64,000 nucleotides of DNA from Bryobacter sp. (GTDB lineage: Bacteria; Acidobacteriota; Terriglobia; Bryobacterales; Bryobacteraceae): assembly GCA_022843625.1 (NCBI GenBank), contig JALHNH010000020.1, positions 1-64,000 on the forward strand, in the 5' to 3' direction. Below, one piece after another: positions 1 through 9,593 of this stretch. Position 1 is the stretch's first letter; each line of letters opens with the position of its first letter. The notes beneath the pieces were generated by a model that had not been told where the DNA came from, did not search any database, and worked only from the letters and a program-made list of their open reading frames with translations. The translations under genes and the position numbers were made by a program.

Positions 1-2611
1 AAAGACCAGCCCTTGTTTTATCCGAGCCAATCCGCCGATTCTTGTTGGTTTCATTTTTAGGGAAACCTTTGGAAATTGCACAGGAGAACCTCAGGATTCT
101 GGAGATGGCGGCCCACTCACCCGTGCCCGATTCAACAAAATCAGCGGCATCGGGATCGACTACACGGATGGCATTTACATCTACGATGAAGGTGCCCAAA
201 AACTCCGATACTCAGGGCCCGATGGCCAGATTCGCTCTATTGCTACTAATGTGCGCCTCGCTTCCGGCAGTGGAGATCAGCCTGCTCTTTATCCGGCACA
301 CCCCTCCGGCGGTATTCTTGCCCTCCGCATCAGCGATGATGCCCTGGTTCGTTACCATCCAAATGGCTTCGAAGTCATTAACGTTCCCGATTTCAGCGTT
401 TTCAGGCCCTACACTTTAGACCTGGCTGGCAACTTCTATTACTTCAGGTCCTCCGATAGAGCGCTTGTCCGCCGCGCTCCCAATGGCTCGATCACCATAA
501 TTGGCCTGAACGGCCAAATCAACAACTTCACCGAGGGCATGCCTGCCGCCTCACTGAACTACCAAACTGCCACCGGCATTGCCGCCGATACCAGCGGCAA
601 TATCTATCTATTTGAGGGCAAACGGGGATTCCTTGCGCCCAACACCACAGACTTTCGCCTCTTCCGCATAACCATTCCCGGCACCTATCAGCCGCCCTGT
701 TCCTTCTCGCTCGGGCCTGCAACCCTGCCTTCCTCCGCCGGGCCCTTCTCATTAACCATTACGGCCAATTCTCAGAATTGCTTCTGGTCTCTTACGTCTT
801 CTGACTTCTGGCTCAGCGTCCCCTCCACCATACAGCGTGGCTCCGGCAATATTTCGATAACCTTGGAGGCCAATCCGAATCCAACCGAACGCCGCGCCAC
901 CATCCTCCTCAACGGCCAGTCCTTCAGCCTGACTCAATCAGCTTCCACCAACACAGCCCCGGAGTTAAATGGCATTATCGAAACTTTCGCCGGTGATCCG
1001 CGCCTGGCCGATGGCCGTCCACTCACCAGTCCCATCCCCGTCCGCGAGCTGCGCTTCGGCAATCCTCGTGAAATTGCCTTCGATTCCCAAGGCAATCTGC
1101 TCGTCGTCGATGCCGAAAAAAGCCAGGTCCTTCGCCTGTCTCTTTCGGACAACACGGTTAGTGCTATAGCCGGAACTGGTGCGCCAGTATCAGAACCATC
1201 CGGCTATGGCGGCCCAGCAACCTCGGCACGTCTCTTGGCAAACACCGCGCTCGCGATAGACAGTGCAGACAACATCTATACGGCCTCCGGTTCTGTTATT
1301 CAGCGCTTCCGTCTTGGTGGCACCTTCGAGCGGGTAAGCGACGGCCCGGGTGGTCCTCGCTTCATCGGTTCCACTTACGATTCCTTCCGAAACAGATTTC
1401 TCTTCGGAGGGGCTAACGGCCTATATGAATTGCGCGGTAACACCCTTGCTCTTCTATCGGCACGCACCCCCACTAACCCCTCACTCTCGGGCGTAGCCCT
1501 CTCCACTGTTGCCGCCTCGCCTCGTGCCATCGTTACAGATCGCGAGGGCAACATCTACTATTCCGACACGGCGGAAAATATGGTCTGGCGAGTTTCCCCA
1601 ACCGGCATCCGCTCTTTGTTTGCCGGCATTGGATCTCCAAGCTCCACCGGCGATGGACTCCCTCCATCTATCGCCTCTATCTATGGGCCTCTTGGCCTTG
1701 CGTTCGATGCCCAGGGCGCACTCTATATTGCCGACACCTTTGGCGGGCGTATCCGCCGTGTTTCCGGCCGGATCATCCAAACCATCGCGGGAAATGGTTC
1801 TATCGGCAATAGCGGCGACGGTGGGCTTGCCCGTAACGCCTCTATCTTTCCAGAGCATCTCGCCTTCGCTCCCAACGGGGATCTCTTCTTCACCAGTGGA
1901 TCCGCGATTCGTCGTATACGCTTTCCCAGGTCACCTGCATCTATCAGCCGCGGGGGCGTTATCAATCTCTCCGGCGGCGCTCTTTCGCCGGGTGGCTTGT
2001 TCTCCATCTACGGCTCAAGCCTCGCTGCAACGACAGCGGCTGCTTCCTCATCCCCTCTCCCCACAGTTCTTGCCGGTGTCTCCGTCCTGGTCAACGGCAG
2101 CGCTGTCCCACTCAGCTTCGTGAGTCCTACACAGATCAATGCCCAAATGCCAGTAACCCTCTCTCCAGGCCCTGCCACTCTTGCTATCCGATCCAGCGCT
2201 GGCACCTCAGAAACGACTCCCATTGATCTTGTTGCTGCCGCCCCGGCCATTCTCGAATATGGGAACCGACGCGCTGTAGCTACCTCGCCATCAGCCCTGC
2301 TCAACTCTCCATCAGACCCAGCCGCACCGGGCGATGCAGTAGTTGTGTATCTGACGGGCATCGGCCCTGTCGATCCTCCGGCCGCCACTGGTGCAGCCGC
2401 ACCTTCCGACCAACTCTCCAACGCTTCTCTGACTGCCTCGGCCACAATTGGCGGAGAGCCGGCCACCATTCTCTTCCTTGGGCTAGCTCCAGGTTTTGTT
2501 GGCCTCGCTCAGGCGAATATCCTGGTGCCTGCCATCCCTGCCGGAGATCACCCTCTGGAGATCACAATCGCAGATCGCAAAAGCAATTCTCCCTTGCTCG
2601 CCATTCGTTAA
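1..2611 (+). CDS. NHL-repeat / BACON / TIGR03437 secreted protein (5' partial)
   Basis: The reading frame is open from base 2, upstream of the first ATG in the ORF track, and already encodes an NHL-type repeat (GDGGPLTRARFN then DGIYIYDEG), so the true start lies before the window. Order of domains: end of a first NHL beta-propeller; a BACON-type Ig-like domain (from about CSFSLGPATL to SLTQS); a second NHL propeller (DGRPLTSPIPVRELRFGNP, YSDTAENMVWRVSP, YIADTFGGRIRRVSG); and a C-terminal beta-sandwich of the 'Solibacter C-terminal' TIGR03437 type (GALSPGGLFSIYGSSLA). Such proteins are thought to be exported and cell-surface or extracellular, but their ligand is unknown. The gene ends 4 bases inside the convergent GH5 gene. 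Its coding strand is C-rich, unlike later plus-strand genes of the window. Confidence 0.88.
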   Translation, partial: KTSPCFIRANPPILVGFIFRETFGNCTGEPQDSGDGGPLTRARFNKISGIGIDYTDGIYIYDEGAQKLRYSGPDGQIRSIATNVRLASGSGDQPALYPAHPSGGILALRISDDALVRYHPNGFEVINVPDFSVFRPYTLDLAGNFYYFRSSDRALVRRAPNGSITIIGLNGQINNFTEGMPAASLNYQTATGIAADTSGNIYLFEGKRGFLAPNTTDFRLFRITIPGTYQPPCSFSLGPATLPSSAGPFSLTITANSQNCFWSLTSSDFWLSVPSTIQRGSGNISITLEANPNPTERRATILLNGQSFSLTQSASTNTAPELNGIIETFAGDPRLADGRPLTSPIPVRELRFGNPREIAFDSQGNLLVVDAEKSQVLRLSLSDNTVSAIAGTGAPVSEPSGYGGPATSARLLANTALAIDSADNIYTASGSVIQRFRLGGTFERVSDGPGGPRFIGSTYDSFRNRFLFGGANGLYELRGNTLALLSARTPTNPSLSGVALSTVAASPRAIVTDREGNIYYSDTAENMVWRVSPTGIRSLFAGIGSPSSTGDGLPPSIASIYGPLGLAFDAQGALYIADTFGGRIRRVSGRIIQTIAGNGSIGNSGDGGLARNASIFPEHLAFAPNGDLFFTSGSAIRRIRFPRSPASISRGGVINLSGGALSPGGLFSIYGSSLAATTAAASSSPLPTVLAGVSVLVNGSAVPLSFVSPTQINAQMPVTLSPGPATLAIRSSAGTSETTPIDLVAAAPAILEYGNRRAVATSPSALLNSPSDPAAPGDAVVVYLTGIGPVDPPAATGAAAPSDQLSNASLTASATIGGEPATILFLGLAPGFVGLAQANILVPAIPAGDHPLEITIADRKSNSPLLAIR

Positions 2612-3408
2612 GTCGCGCTTAGCCTAGCCTTTACGATCTCTCCGAATTTCGTTCCTTGCAAGTGGGGCTTGTCTCGCCAGCTCCAGGCCGTCCAGCTCAT
2701 CTGCCGTTCGTCGAAGTAATCCATGAGCTTTTCACCCCAGACGAGGTCTTCATCCCAGCCGCCGAACTCACCGGCAAAGACCGGCACCTCGCGTGCCAGG
2801 TTGCCGAAGCACTCGTCCCACTTGTAGCCCTTGTTCGGGTAGACGTGAGTGGAATAGATCACGTTCGGGATCTCAAGTCTTACCCCGCGCAGGTCATAGG
2901 CCCAGTCGAGGCCCCCTACCATCACCACTCTTTGCCGGTCCACGGCTCTTACCGTTTCGCTCAATAAATAGGCCCATTCGAGCCACTGCGACACCGGGAT
3001 GTCGTGCGGCTCATTGAGGAGATCGAAGATCACGTGTGGCTGGTCATCGAAGGACCTCGCCAGGGTATCCCAACAATCCACCGAACCGAGGTCCGGCTCA
3101 GGGGGGACCCCGCTTTCGGGGGTCAGCCACTGGAGATCAAGAATCGCAAACGAACCCAAATCCCAGAGCCACTTCACGATCTGCCTCAACTCATCGACAT
3201 ACTCGCTGCTGGCGACGCGAGACTGCACAAATGGGATTCGCACAATGTCACAGTTCCATCCCTCGACAACAAGCTTCAACTCATCCGGGTTCATTCCGGC
3301 ATAGGGCAGATGTGAATATTCCATTCCACTGATGTTGACGCCCCTCAGAAGCAATGGCTTGCCTGTAGCGACTTCAACAATGTGGCGTCCCGAAGTTGCG
3401 AGTCTCAA
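2608..3408 (-). CDS. glycoside hydrolase family 5 (cellulase-like) enzyme
   Basis: This protein of about 266 residues has the GH5 TIM-barrel hallmarks: an RGVN segment near the N-terminus, the acid/base glutamate in LLNEPHD, a histidine-tyrosine segment (STHVYP), and a likely nucleophile glutamate in FAGEFGGWDED. It should hydrolyse beta-1,4-linked glucans, mannans or related chains; the substrate cannot be read from sequence. The track starts it at GTG 3435, but a TTG at 3408 overlaps the patatin stop (TTGA) and has GGGAGG five bases upstream, so I prefer 3408. No clear signal peptide is visible with either start, which is odd for a polysaccharide hydrolase. It is the last gene of a six-gene overlapping operon. 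Confidence 0.8.
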   Translation of the reverse strand: MRLATSGRHIVEVATGKPLLLRGVNISGMEYSHLPYAGMNPDELKLVVEGWNCDIVRIPFVQSRVASSEYVDELRQIVKWLWDLGSFAILDLQWLTPESGVPPEPDLGSVDCWDTLARSFDDQPHVIFDLLNEPHDIPVSQWLEWAYLLSETVRAVDRQRVVMVGGLDWAYDLRGVRLEIPNVIYSTHVYPNKGYKWDECFGNLAREVPVFAGEFGGWDEDLVWGEKLMDYFDERQMSWTAWSWRDKPHLQGTKFGEIVKARLSAT

Positions 3409-5537
3409 AACAACCTCCCAACGCCGAAGAACCACTTGCGATTCCCGCGGTCGCCCAAGCTGCCACCGAGAAAGACAGGCCCAAACAGTGTGCGCAAAAG
3501 AACAGAGCCAGTGGCATTGACGGGGTAACGCAAATCGCGGAAGAGGTCGTAGGTTCTTGCTCCCTGGACAAAGCCAGTAACAAAAACCTTGCTCCCCAGA
3601 AGCGATGGCTGGCTTTTGATCTCGTGCAGGATTCCAACGGTGCCGATCGCATAATTGCGAGCGAGGATCTCGTTGATCCCATAAGCACCCAGCCTCTGTG
3701 GGCCACCAAGGGTAAAGGTGAGAAGGCTGGATGACAAGGGCCCAAAGATGCTTCCACCCGAGAAGCCGGTGATGAGGGAGTTCTGTTTCGAGATTGGCTG
3801 CGCAAAGCTGGCATTGAGTTCGCTGAGGCTATAGCCGAAGGCAGGAAAATATTCGGCGCGCGCTTTCAGACGAACCCCTCGCCGGGCGACGATTGCGTCG
3901 TCCTGCCCTTCGTAGGAATAACGCATGGCAAGCGCGTCACGGCGAAAGCCAATGGTGCTGAGTTCGGGAATCGGAAGGCCGATCCGCTGATTGGCTTTGT
4001 ACCAGTTGAACTGATAGCCCAAACGGACTTCTGAGAACCGATTGATGGCGATTCCAGCATCCATCGCGGCCCCTTGCTGGCGAAGGCGATAGTTTGAAAT
4101 CGGCTCGCCCAGCAGGTAGAGATCAAAGGGATTGCTATCCACATAAACACGCGGAGCGATAAAGAAGCGGCTATTCGGAGTTACCGGCTTGTAAAGTTCG
4201 CTGGACGCACCAAAGCGAGAGCCAAACCAGACATCACTGCGCAGTTCGCTTCGGAAACCCCAGAGATCCAGCCAGGTGATTCGCCCTCCAAGAGAGAACC
4301 GCGTATCGGTAGAATCGACACCATTGATATCGACTCCAGGGCTTAGAAAGATAGGGCCGCCGGGCTTTGGTGTGGCCGTAACCTCAAGGCCCGACTTTCC
4401 ATCTTTGATCGCCTGCTGGTATTGAAGACTGGCAAAGCGGCCAAGGCCAACAATTTTGGTGAGCTCGGATTCAAGCTCTTTCGGATTATCGAGGTCAGCC
4501 AGCCGTTGCCTGACAGACTCATCGGCGCCAATCACAGAGACGAAGTTCGGTGGCTCAGTTGGAGCCTTCCGGACTTTGGCCATACGCGCCCGCTGGAAGT
4601 CTTCGTAGTCTTTGGGATCAAGGGCAAAGCGCCGCAGCACGTTGGCTTTGAGCTCGGCGGCCTGCTTGCCGATGGCAACGATCTCGGCACTTTTGGTGTA
4701 GTCGGTGGTGCTGTACTTGCCCAGCTCAGCGACGAGCACAACATCGGCCTGGGTGATGGTGCGCATCTCGGCGGCACCGATCACTACACTGATGCTTCTG
4801 CCAAGAACTTCGACCATGCTTCCAATCGCCTTGGGATCCACCGGGCCTTTGCTCAAGTGGACCGCAATTACCAGATCGGCACCCATCTGCCTTGCGACAT
4901 CGACGGGCAGGTTATCAAGCAAGCCTCCATCTACATAGATGCCGCCGTCTTTACGGACTGGAGAGAACACGGCCGGGATCGACATAGTGCTGCGCAGAGC
5001 TTCGTTCAGCAAGCCGCTGCTCCAGACCTTGCTCTTGCCACTCACCAGGTCAGCCGAAACGCAGCGAAAGGGAGTTGGCATTTCATCGAAGCTTTTGAGC
5101 GCTGGGTAGCCCAGGGTGAGGCGGCTGAGCAAAAGGCCAATCTGGTGGCCTTCGTTAAAGCCTGCCGGCAGCTGGAGGCCTTTGCTTACGCCGAGTTCGA
5201 TGCGGTTCGGGAAGGCCAGCCGGTCTTCCTTACGACGGTACGCTAGATCACGAAAATTGGCCTCGCCACCAAGAAGGCTGGCCCAATCGGCTTCGCTTGC
5301 GATTTTTTGAATTTCTGCTGGAGTATAGCCCGCAGCGTAGAGACCGCCGATAAGCCCCCCCATGCTGGTGCCAGCGATCTTGTCGATGGGGATACGATTG
5401 GCTTCGAGCCATTCGAGTACGCCAACATGCGCAAAGCCAAGTGCCGCTCCACCTTCGAATACCAAAGCAATTTTGGGTCGCTTCTGTTGCGCACCCAGAG
5501 TGGCAACCAGGCAGAGCATCACGAGGAAGCGGTTCAT
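3405..5537 (-). CDS. patatin-like phospholipase with C-terminal outer-membrane barrel (PlpD/RssA type)
   Basis: The 710-residue protein begins with a signal peptide ending near GAQQ, then a patatin domain with the oxyanion segment EGGAALGFAHVGVL, nucleophile Ser58 in GTSMGG, and the catalytic Asp in YVDGGLLDNLP. A POTRA-like stretch follows (FVSVIGADES... LGRFASLQYQ), and the last 300 residues alternate in short amphipathic strands ending in a terminal aromatic (VGRLF), as in Omp85/BamA-type barrels. This is the architecture of PlpD-type (type Vd) autotransporters, which display or release a phospholipase A. The start overlaps the end of phoD by ATGA. Substrate and whether the passenger is released are inference. 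Confidence 0.85.
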   Translation of the reverse strand: MNRFLVMLCLVATLGAQQKRPKIALVFEGGAALGFAHVGVLEWLEANRIPIDKIAGTSMGGLIGGLYAAGYTPAEIQKIASEADWASLLGGEANFRDLAYRRKEDRLAFPNRIELGVSKGLQLPAGFNEGHQIGLLLSRLTLGYPALKSFDEMPTPFRCVSADLVSGKSKVWSSGLLNEALRSTMSIPAVFSPVRKDGGIYVDGGLLDNLPVDVARQMGADLVIAVHLSKGPVDPKAIGSMVEVLGRSISVVIGAAEMRTITQADVVLVAELGKYSTTDYTKSAEIVAIGKQAAELKANVLRRFALDPKDYEDFQRARMAKVRKAPTEPPNFVSVIGADESVRQRLADLDNPKELESELTKIVGLGRFASLQYQQAIKDGKSGLEVTATPKPGGPIFLSPGVDINGVDSTDTRFSLGGRITWLDLWGFRSELRSDVWFGSRFGASSELYKPVTPNSRFFIAPRVYVDSNPFDLYLLGEPISNYRLRQQGAAMDAGIAINRFSEVRLGYQFNWYKANQRIGLPIPELSTIGFRRDALAMRYSYEGQDDAIVARRGVRLKARAEYFPAFGYSLSELNASFAQPISKQNSLITGFSGGSIFGPLSSSLLTFTLGGPQRLGAYGINEILARNYAIGTVGILHEIKSQPSLLGSKVFVTGFVQGARTYDLFRDLRYPVNATGSVLLRTLFGPVFLGGSLGDRGNRKWFFGVGRLF

Positions 5538-7006
5538 GCGATACGATCCAGCCTCTTGGAGTACAGGCCCGTACCCTTGAGGTCGCGCAGAGTCACAGTC
5601 AGCGCGCGAGTCTTTGCATCAATTTCGACTTCGCCGAAGAACTGCATGCCCTGCACTGGAGAAAGGTTGAACTTACCCTTTTCAGGGGCCTTGAAGTAGG
5701 CAACCTCGATACCAAAGGTTGGGTCCGTTTGGCCAGGGCCAAAGGTGCCAGCGTTGAGCGGACCGCTAACGAATTCCCAGAAGGGATCAAAGTTGGTGAA
5801 TTTCGCTTTGGCCGGGTTGTAATAGTGAGCTGCAGTGTAGTGCACGTCGGCGGTGAGCCAGACAGTGTTGCGGATCTTCTCGCGCTTCATGTAGGAGAGC
5901 AGATCTGAGAATTCGAGTTCGCGGCCGAGAGGCGGGCCGCCGTCCCCGTTAGCCTGGTTCTCGAAGTTCGGCCCATCGGCAACGATGAGACCAAGCGGCA
6001 TGTCCGCAGCGATGACTTTCCAGTCGGCCTTTGAAACCTTGAGTTCACGTTTGAGCCATGCGCGTTGGTCCGCTCCGAGGAACTCCGTCTCAGGACCTTC
6101 AACCGGCTGACGGTTGGGACTGTTCGCCGCGCGATAGGAACGCATGTCGAGCATGAAGACATCGAGCAGCGGGCCGTAAGAAATCTTGCGATAGACCCGT
6201 TCGGCTTCGATTGGATTTCTGCGCATCGGCGCATATTCACGGAAGGCTTGACCAGCGTTGGCAATCATCAAGTTGCCAGGCCGGCCGGGTGACCAGTTGT
6301 TTTGAACCTCATGATCGTCCCACTGCCAGACTTGGGCAACCTGCGAATTAAAGCGTCTCACATGCTCGTCAAGCATGTTGTATTGGTAGCAGCCCCGGAA
6401 GTCTTCAAGCGTTGTTGCGGGCTTGCTCTTGGCTTCAGTGACGATATTGCGCCAGGTGCCACCTTCAGGTGGCTGCCAGGATGCCTGAATTGGGCCATCG
6501 GCATAAATGGTATCGCCTGAGTGCAGGAAGAAATCCGGCTGGCGAGAGAGCATTTCGCTGAAGATTTTGATACCGCCAAGGTCGGGATTGATGCCGTAGC
6601 CCTGCCCAACCATGTCGCCGCTCCAGAGGAAGCGGATGTTGCGAGGGACGGCTGGCGCAGTCTTGAAGTGGCCAACAGAAGCCTCGCTGAGCGCGCGACC
6701 TTCTTTGAGATCTTCGAGCGTGATGCGGTAGTGGAGATCAGCCCCGGCAGGCAGACCGGTAACTACGTGACTGCCAGTGAAGTCTGTCGAAGGCAGCAGA
6801 TGCGGCCCACGAACCCGCTGCAGGATCTTGGTAAATTTTTCGTCACTGGCTACTTCGATGAGCATGCGGGACGGACGGTCGGCACGGGTCCAGAGCAAGG
6901 CAGAATCGACGGAAGGATCGCCGGACTGTGTGCCATGCGTGATTACCGGTCTTGAGCTTTGTGCACGGAGAAATGCGGGAGCGAATAGCAGAGTTCGGCG
7001 TTTCAT
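5534..7006 (-). CDS. phoD: PhoD-like alkaline phosphatase / phosphodiesterase
   Basis: 490 residues with a short N-terminal leader (MKRRTLLFAPAFLRAQ), an Fn3-like N-terminal domain starting at THGTQSGDPSVDSALLWTRA, and a metallophosphatase domain with the metal-binding motifs LWSGDMVGQG, LHSGDTIYADGP and WDDHEVQNNW. PhoD enzymes hydrolyse phosphate monoesters and diesters outside the cytoplasm using Fe/Ca. The leader contains KRR rather than a full Tat consensus, so Tat export is likely but not certain. It overlaps the ceramidase-like gene by ATGA upstream and the patatin gene by ATGA downstream, which suggests coupled translation and a shared role in releasing phosphate or lipid parts from organic matter. 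Confidence 0.9.
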   Translation of the reverse strand: MKRRTLLFAPAFLRAQSSRPVITHGTQSGDPSVDSALLWTRADRPSRMLIEVASDEKFTKILQRVRGPHLLPSTDFTGSHVVTGLPAGADLHYRITLEDLKEGRALSEASVGHFKTAPAVPRNIRFLWSGDMVGQGYGINPDLGGIKIFSEMLSRQPDFFLHSGDTIYADGPIQASWQPPEGGTWRNIVTEAKSKPATTLEDFRGCYQYNMLDEHVRRFNSQVAQVWQWDDHEVQNNWSPGRPGNLMIANAGQAFREYAPMRRNPIEAERVYRKISYGPLLDVFMLDMRSYRAANSPNRQPVEGPETEFLGADQRAWLKRELKVSKADWKVIAADMPLGLIVADGPNFENQANGDGGPPLGRELEFSDLLSYMKREKIRNTVWLTADVHYTAAHYYNPAKAKFTNFDPFWEFVSGPLNAGTFGPGQTDPTFGIEVAYFKAPEKGKFNLSPVQGMQFFGEVEIDAKTRALTVTLRDLKGTGLYSKRLDRIA

Positions 7007-8295
7007 CGAGTCACCTTTTTGAGAAGCGTCTTGACCTTGTCGATGATGATTTCCTCGATCTCGCCCTTGAGTGGGGCGGGCATCCCGTAGTACATAAAAC
7101 TGTCTTTGGCTTCATAGCCGCCTTCTTCAACAATCTTCTTTGTGGGGATGTAACACATGACGTCGTTCGAGTAGCCCATGACAAAAAGCTTGTCGTTGCC
7201 TGTCTCGCGCTTGAGACGCAGACAGTAGTCGACGACTACTTCGCCACCCATGGTGACGACGCTGGCCTGGCCAAGTTTGATGGCCTGGATTGGGTAGGCT
7301 AGCTCACGGGAGATGCTACGGTTGTCCATCGCAGTGAGAATCACTTTGGCACGGCTCACGACATAGCGGTTGGTCGACTTCAGATCTTCTTCAAAGTCGT
7401 TTCGACCGAAGGGTTGGAAGGGCAGGTCAATCATCTGGTAACGAGAACGAATGCGACCTTTGAGGACTTCGCCTTTGCGGCCGGCGCTTGCGATCACGGA
7501 TTCAGCGAGTTCATGACCGTGGGTCTTTGCATGCTCAAGCGAGCTGCGGGGGTAGGGGTTTTGATCTCCTCCGCAACCGCTGGTAAAGAGTGCGACACTG
7601 CCCGGGAATCTGGCTTCGACCTCAGCTTGAGCAAAGCCAGCATAGTCGCCGCTAAGTTGGTAGAACTCACCTGTGAGTGTTGTGTTGTGGCAGGAGTAAC
7701 CGAAGAGGATGGCAGTGAGTTGGCCTTTGGCATCGCGGACGCGAAGCGTTGGCACGGCGTGATCGGTGGGGCCGTTTCGTTGGGGGTTGCGGCGGTAGCT
7801 GGCAAAGTTCGCCTGTCCTAGATCGTACTCAACTTGAGCTGGCTTGAGGTTACCGATTGCGGCTCCGATGAGGTCTACGGTTTGGGCCACGAGCTTGCGG
7901 GTGAAGGCCTCCACTTTGGCGCGCTCGGCGGCGGAGAAGAAATACATTGAAGAGAGGTTGGGCCAAACGACCGGGCCGCTATGAGTGTGCGAAGCGTTTA
8001 GGACGAGTTGCGAACGCTCGAGCTTGTACTCTTTGAGTGCCGCGATGGCGATCTCTTCGGCAACACTTTTGGGGAAGCCGATGATGTCTGCACTCACAAA
8101 AACGATTCGCCCCTTGCGGCCATCGTCAATAGCGAGAGCTTTGGCGTGCAGAGGCATCAGGACGCCTTCACTGGGCTTGGTGCGAGCGGCGTAGCCGGCC
8201 ATCCAGACGGGGCCATCAGGGGTGATGTCCACCTTGGCAGCACCAGCTTGCCAGGACTGGGCCATGACTGTGGTTGCGAGGATCAGGGTCAACAT
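7003..8295 (-). CDS. neutral/alkaline ceramidase-like hydrolase (N-terminal domain only)
   Basis: 430 residues with a signal peptide (ends near TVMAQ), the family opening AGAAKVDITPDGPVWMAGY, and the zinc-binding motif NASHTHSGP. This matches the N-terminal catalytic domain of neutral ceramidases, which cleave the amide of ceramide. Full bacterial neutral ceramidases are usually over 600 residues and have a C-terminal Ig-like domain that is absent here. In the place where the family has the serine nucleophile motif GDVSPN, this protein has CGGDQNPYPR, so classic ceramidase chemistry is doubtful. The start codon overlaps the preceding methyltransferase stop as TGATG. Confidence 0.75.
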   Translation of the reverse strand: MLTLILATTVMAQSWQAGAAKVDITPDGPVWMAGYAARTKPSEGVLMPLHAKALAIDDGRKGRIVFVSADIIGFPKSVAEEIAIAALKEYKLERSQLVLNASHTHSGPVVWPNLSSMYFFSAAERAKVEAFTRKLVAQTVDLIGAAIGNLKPAQVEYDLGQANFASYRRNPQRNGPTDHAVPTLRVRDAKGQLTAILFGYSCHNTTLTGEFYQLSGDYAGFAQAEVEARFPGSVALFTSGCGGDQNPYPRSSLEHAKTHGHELAESVIASAGRKGEVLKGRIRSRYQMIDLPFQPFGRNDFEEDLKSTNRYVVSRAKVILTAMDNRSISRELAYPIQAIKLGQASVVTMGGEVVVDYCLRLKRETGNDKLFVMGYSNDVMCYIPTKKIVEEGGYEAKDSFMYYGMPAPLKGEIEEIIIDKVKTLLKKVTR

Positions 8296-9593
8296 CAGTT
8301 CACCTCCGGGATGACGAGTGGGGCAATTTCAATGGGGACGAGGCCGATCAGGCGGCGGCCAGCTTCGAGGCGCAGCACTTTGGGGCCTGAGCCAAGCGAG
8401 ACGGGCAAGCGGAAGTTGATTTCGTGGCGCGGGGGCATTGGGTCTGTGCAAAGGATCGAATAGTCGTAGGCGGGAACTCCATCAACACTCGCTACGAGAG
8501 TTTCGGGCTCGAAGAGTTCTTCGACGAAGAGCTTGACGCTGCCGCTAACGATGCGAGTGCCGGACATGTAGTCGAGGCCGTCAACGGCCTCGACCAGTCT
8601 AGGGACAGCAGGCGGTGCAGGGATGATACGGAAAACACTTTCGGCCAGAGTCTGGTCTCTGAGCTTCAGTTCGACAGGTTGCAGACCTGTCGAGAGGTTT
8701 TTGGGCAGGACAGCGTTGAGTTGCACGAGGCCATCCATCTCGGGGGCGCTTAGATAGGTAAGCCTTGCTGGTTGGCCGCCGACCGTGAGAGTGAGGGAGA
8801 GGAGCTCGGCGGTTATGGGCAAGTTCTCGATCCAGAGCGAGACAGCGGAATAGCGGCCACGATTGGGCGCGACCGGTTCGCTCGATTCGCTGTTGGTGAT
8901 GCGGCGGATACGGGGTGTTCCTGAAGATACAGCTTCGGGGCCGGGCTTGCGGATGGTGACCCACATGTATTGCGTCTTGACGGCTTCGAGAGCCAGTAGG
9001 CGAAGGCCGAAGCTGGCGGCATAGGCGCGGATTTCTTCGGCTTCGATTGAGCAACCGTGCCAGGTCTCTTTTGCTGTGCGAGCGGCTTCGAGGTTGTTGG
9101 CCTGGAAGCGCATGAGGCCACCGGGCTTGAGGACGCGGGCGGCGTCGGCCAGGTATGAGAAGACTACTTCCTTGGAAGGGATGTGCTGGAAGACGGCGTA
9201 GCTGTAGATGAAGTCGAAGCTGTCGTCGGCGAAGAGGCGCAGATCTGCCCCACTGCCTACGTGCGGGTGAGCATGGGGGATTGGCTTCAATCGTTCTTTG
9301 GCGAGCGCGATCATTTCGTCGGAGACATCGACGCCATGGATCTCACCAAAGATGCGGGAGAGCGGCTTCATCAGGCGGCCAGGGCCGCAACCGATCTCAA
9401 GAGCCCGGCGGGCGCGCGGGTTTGTACCGGGGAGGCCACGCTTCATTTCGCGTTCGAGGCCGCGCAGGACGTCGCTGGCGGTTGAAAGGAATTCTTCTTC
9501 GTCCTGTTCGTGGCGGCCGAAGGCGACGTAGTAATGGGCGTCTTCTTTGGCGCGGCGATTCCAGTCTTCGCGCATCTGTTCTTCGACGCTCAT
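8295..9593 (-). CDS. SAM-dependent methyltransferase with C-terminal Ig-like/TIGR03437-like region
   Basis: Residues 1 to about 210 form a class I methyltransferase: motif I is LEIGCGPGRLM, followed by the acidic loop VDVSDEMI and a motif IV region DSFDFIYSYAVFQHI. The final 200 residues are unrelated and rich in short beta-strands (SLWIENLPITAELLSL, AVLPKNLSTGLQPVELKLRD), resembling the TIGR03437-type beta-sandwich. There is no signal peptide, so the enzyme is presumably cytoplasmic although the tail belongs to a type usually exported. It overlaps the beta-helix gene upstream (ATGA) and the ceramidase-like gene downstream (TGATG). The methyl acceptor is unknown. Confidence 0.72.
   Translation of the reverse strand: MSVEEQMREDWNRRAKEDAHYYVAFGRHEQDEEEFLSTASDVLRGLEREMKRGLPGTNPRARRALEIGCGPGRLMKPLSRIFGEIHGVDVSDEMIALAKERLKPIPHAHPHVGSGADLRLFADDSFDFIYSYAVFQHIPSKEVVFSYLADAARVLKPGGLMRFQANNLEAARTAKETWHGCSIEAEEIRAYAASFGLRLLALEAVKTQYMWVTIRKPGPEAVSSGTPRIRRITNSESSEPVAPNRGRYSAVSLWIENLPITAELLSLTLTVGGQPARLTYLSAPEMDGLVQLNAVLPKNLSTGLQPVELKLRDQTLAESVFRIIPAPPAVPRLVEAVDGLDYMSGTRIVSGSVKLFVEELFEPETLVASVDGVPAYDYSILCTDPMPPRHEINFRLPVSLGSGPKVLRLEAGRRLIGLVPIEIAPLVIPEVN

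Noticed and set aside
42-419. 125-residue ORF at the left edge
   Set aside because: It is out of frame with the NHL protein, whose own frame is open from base 2.
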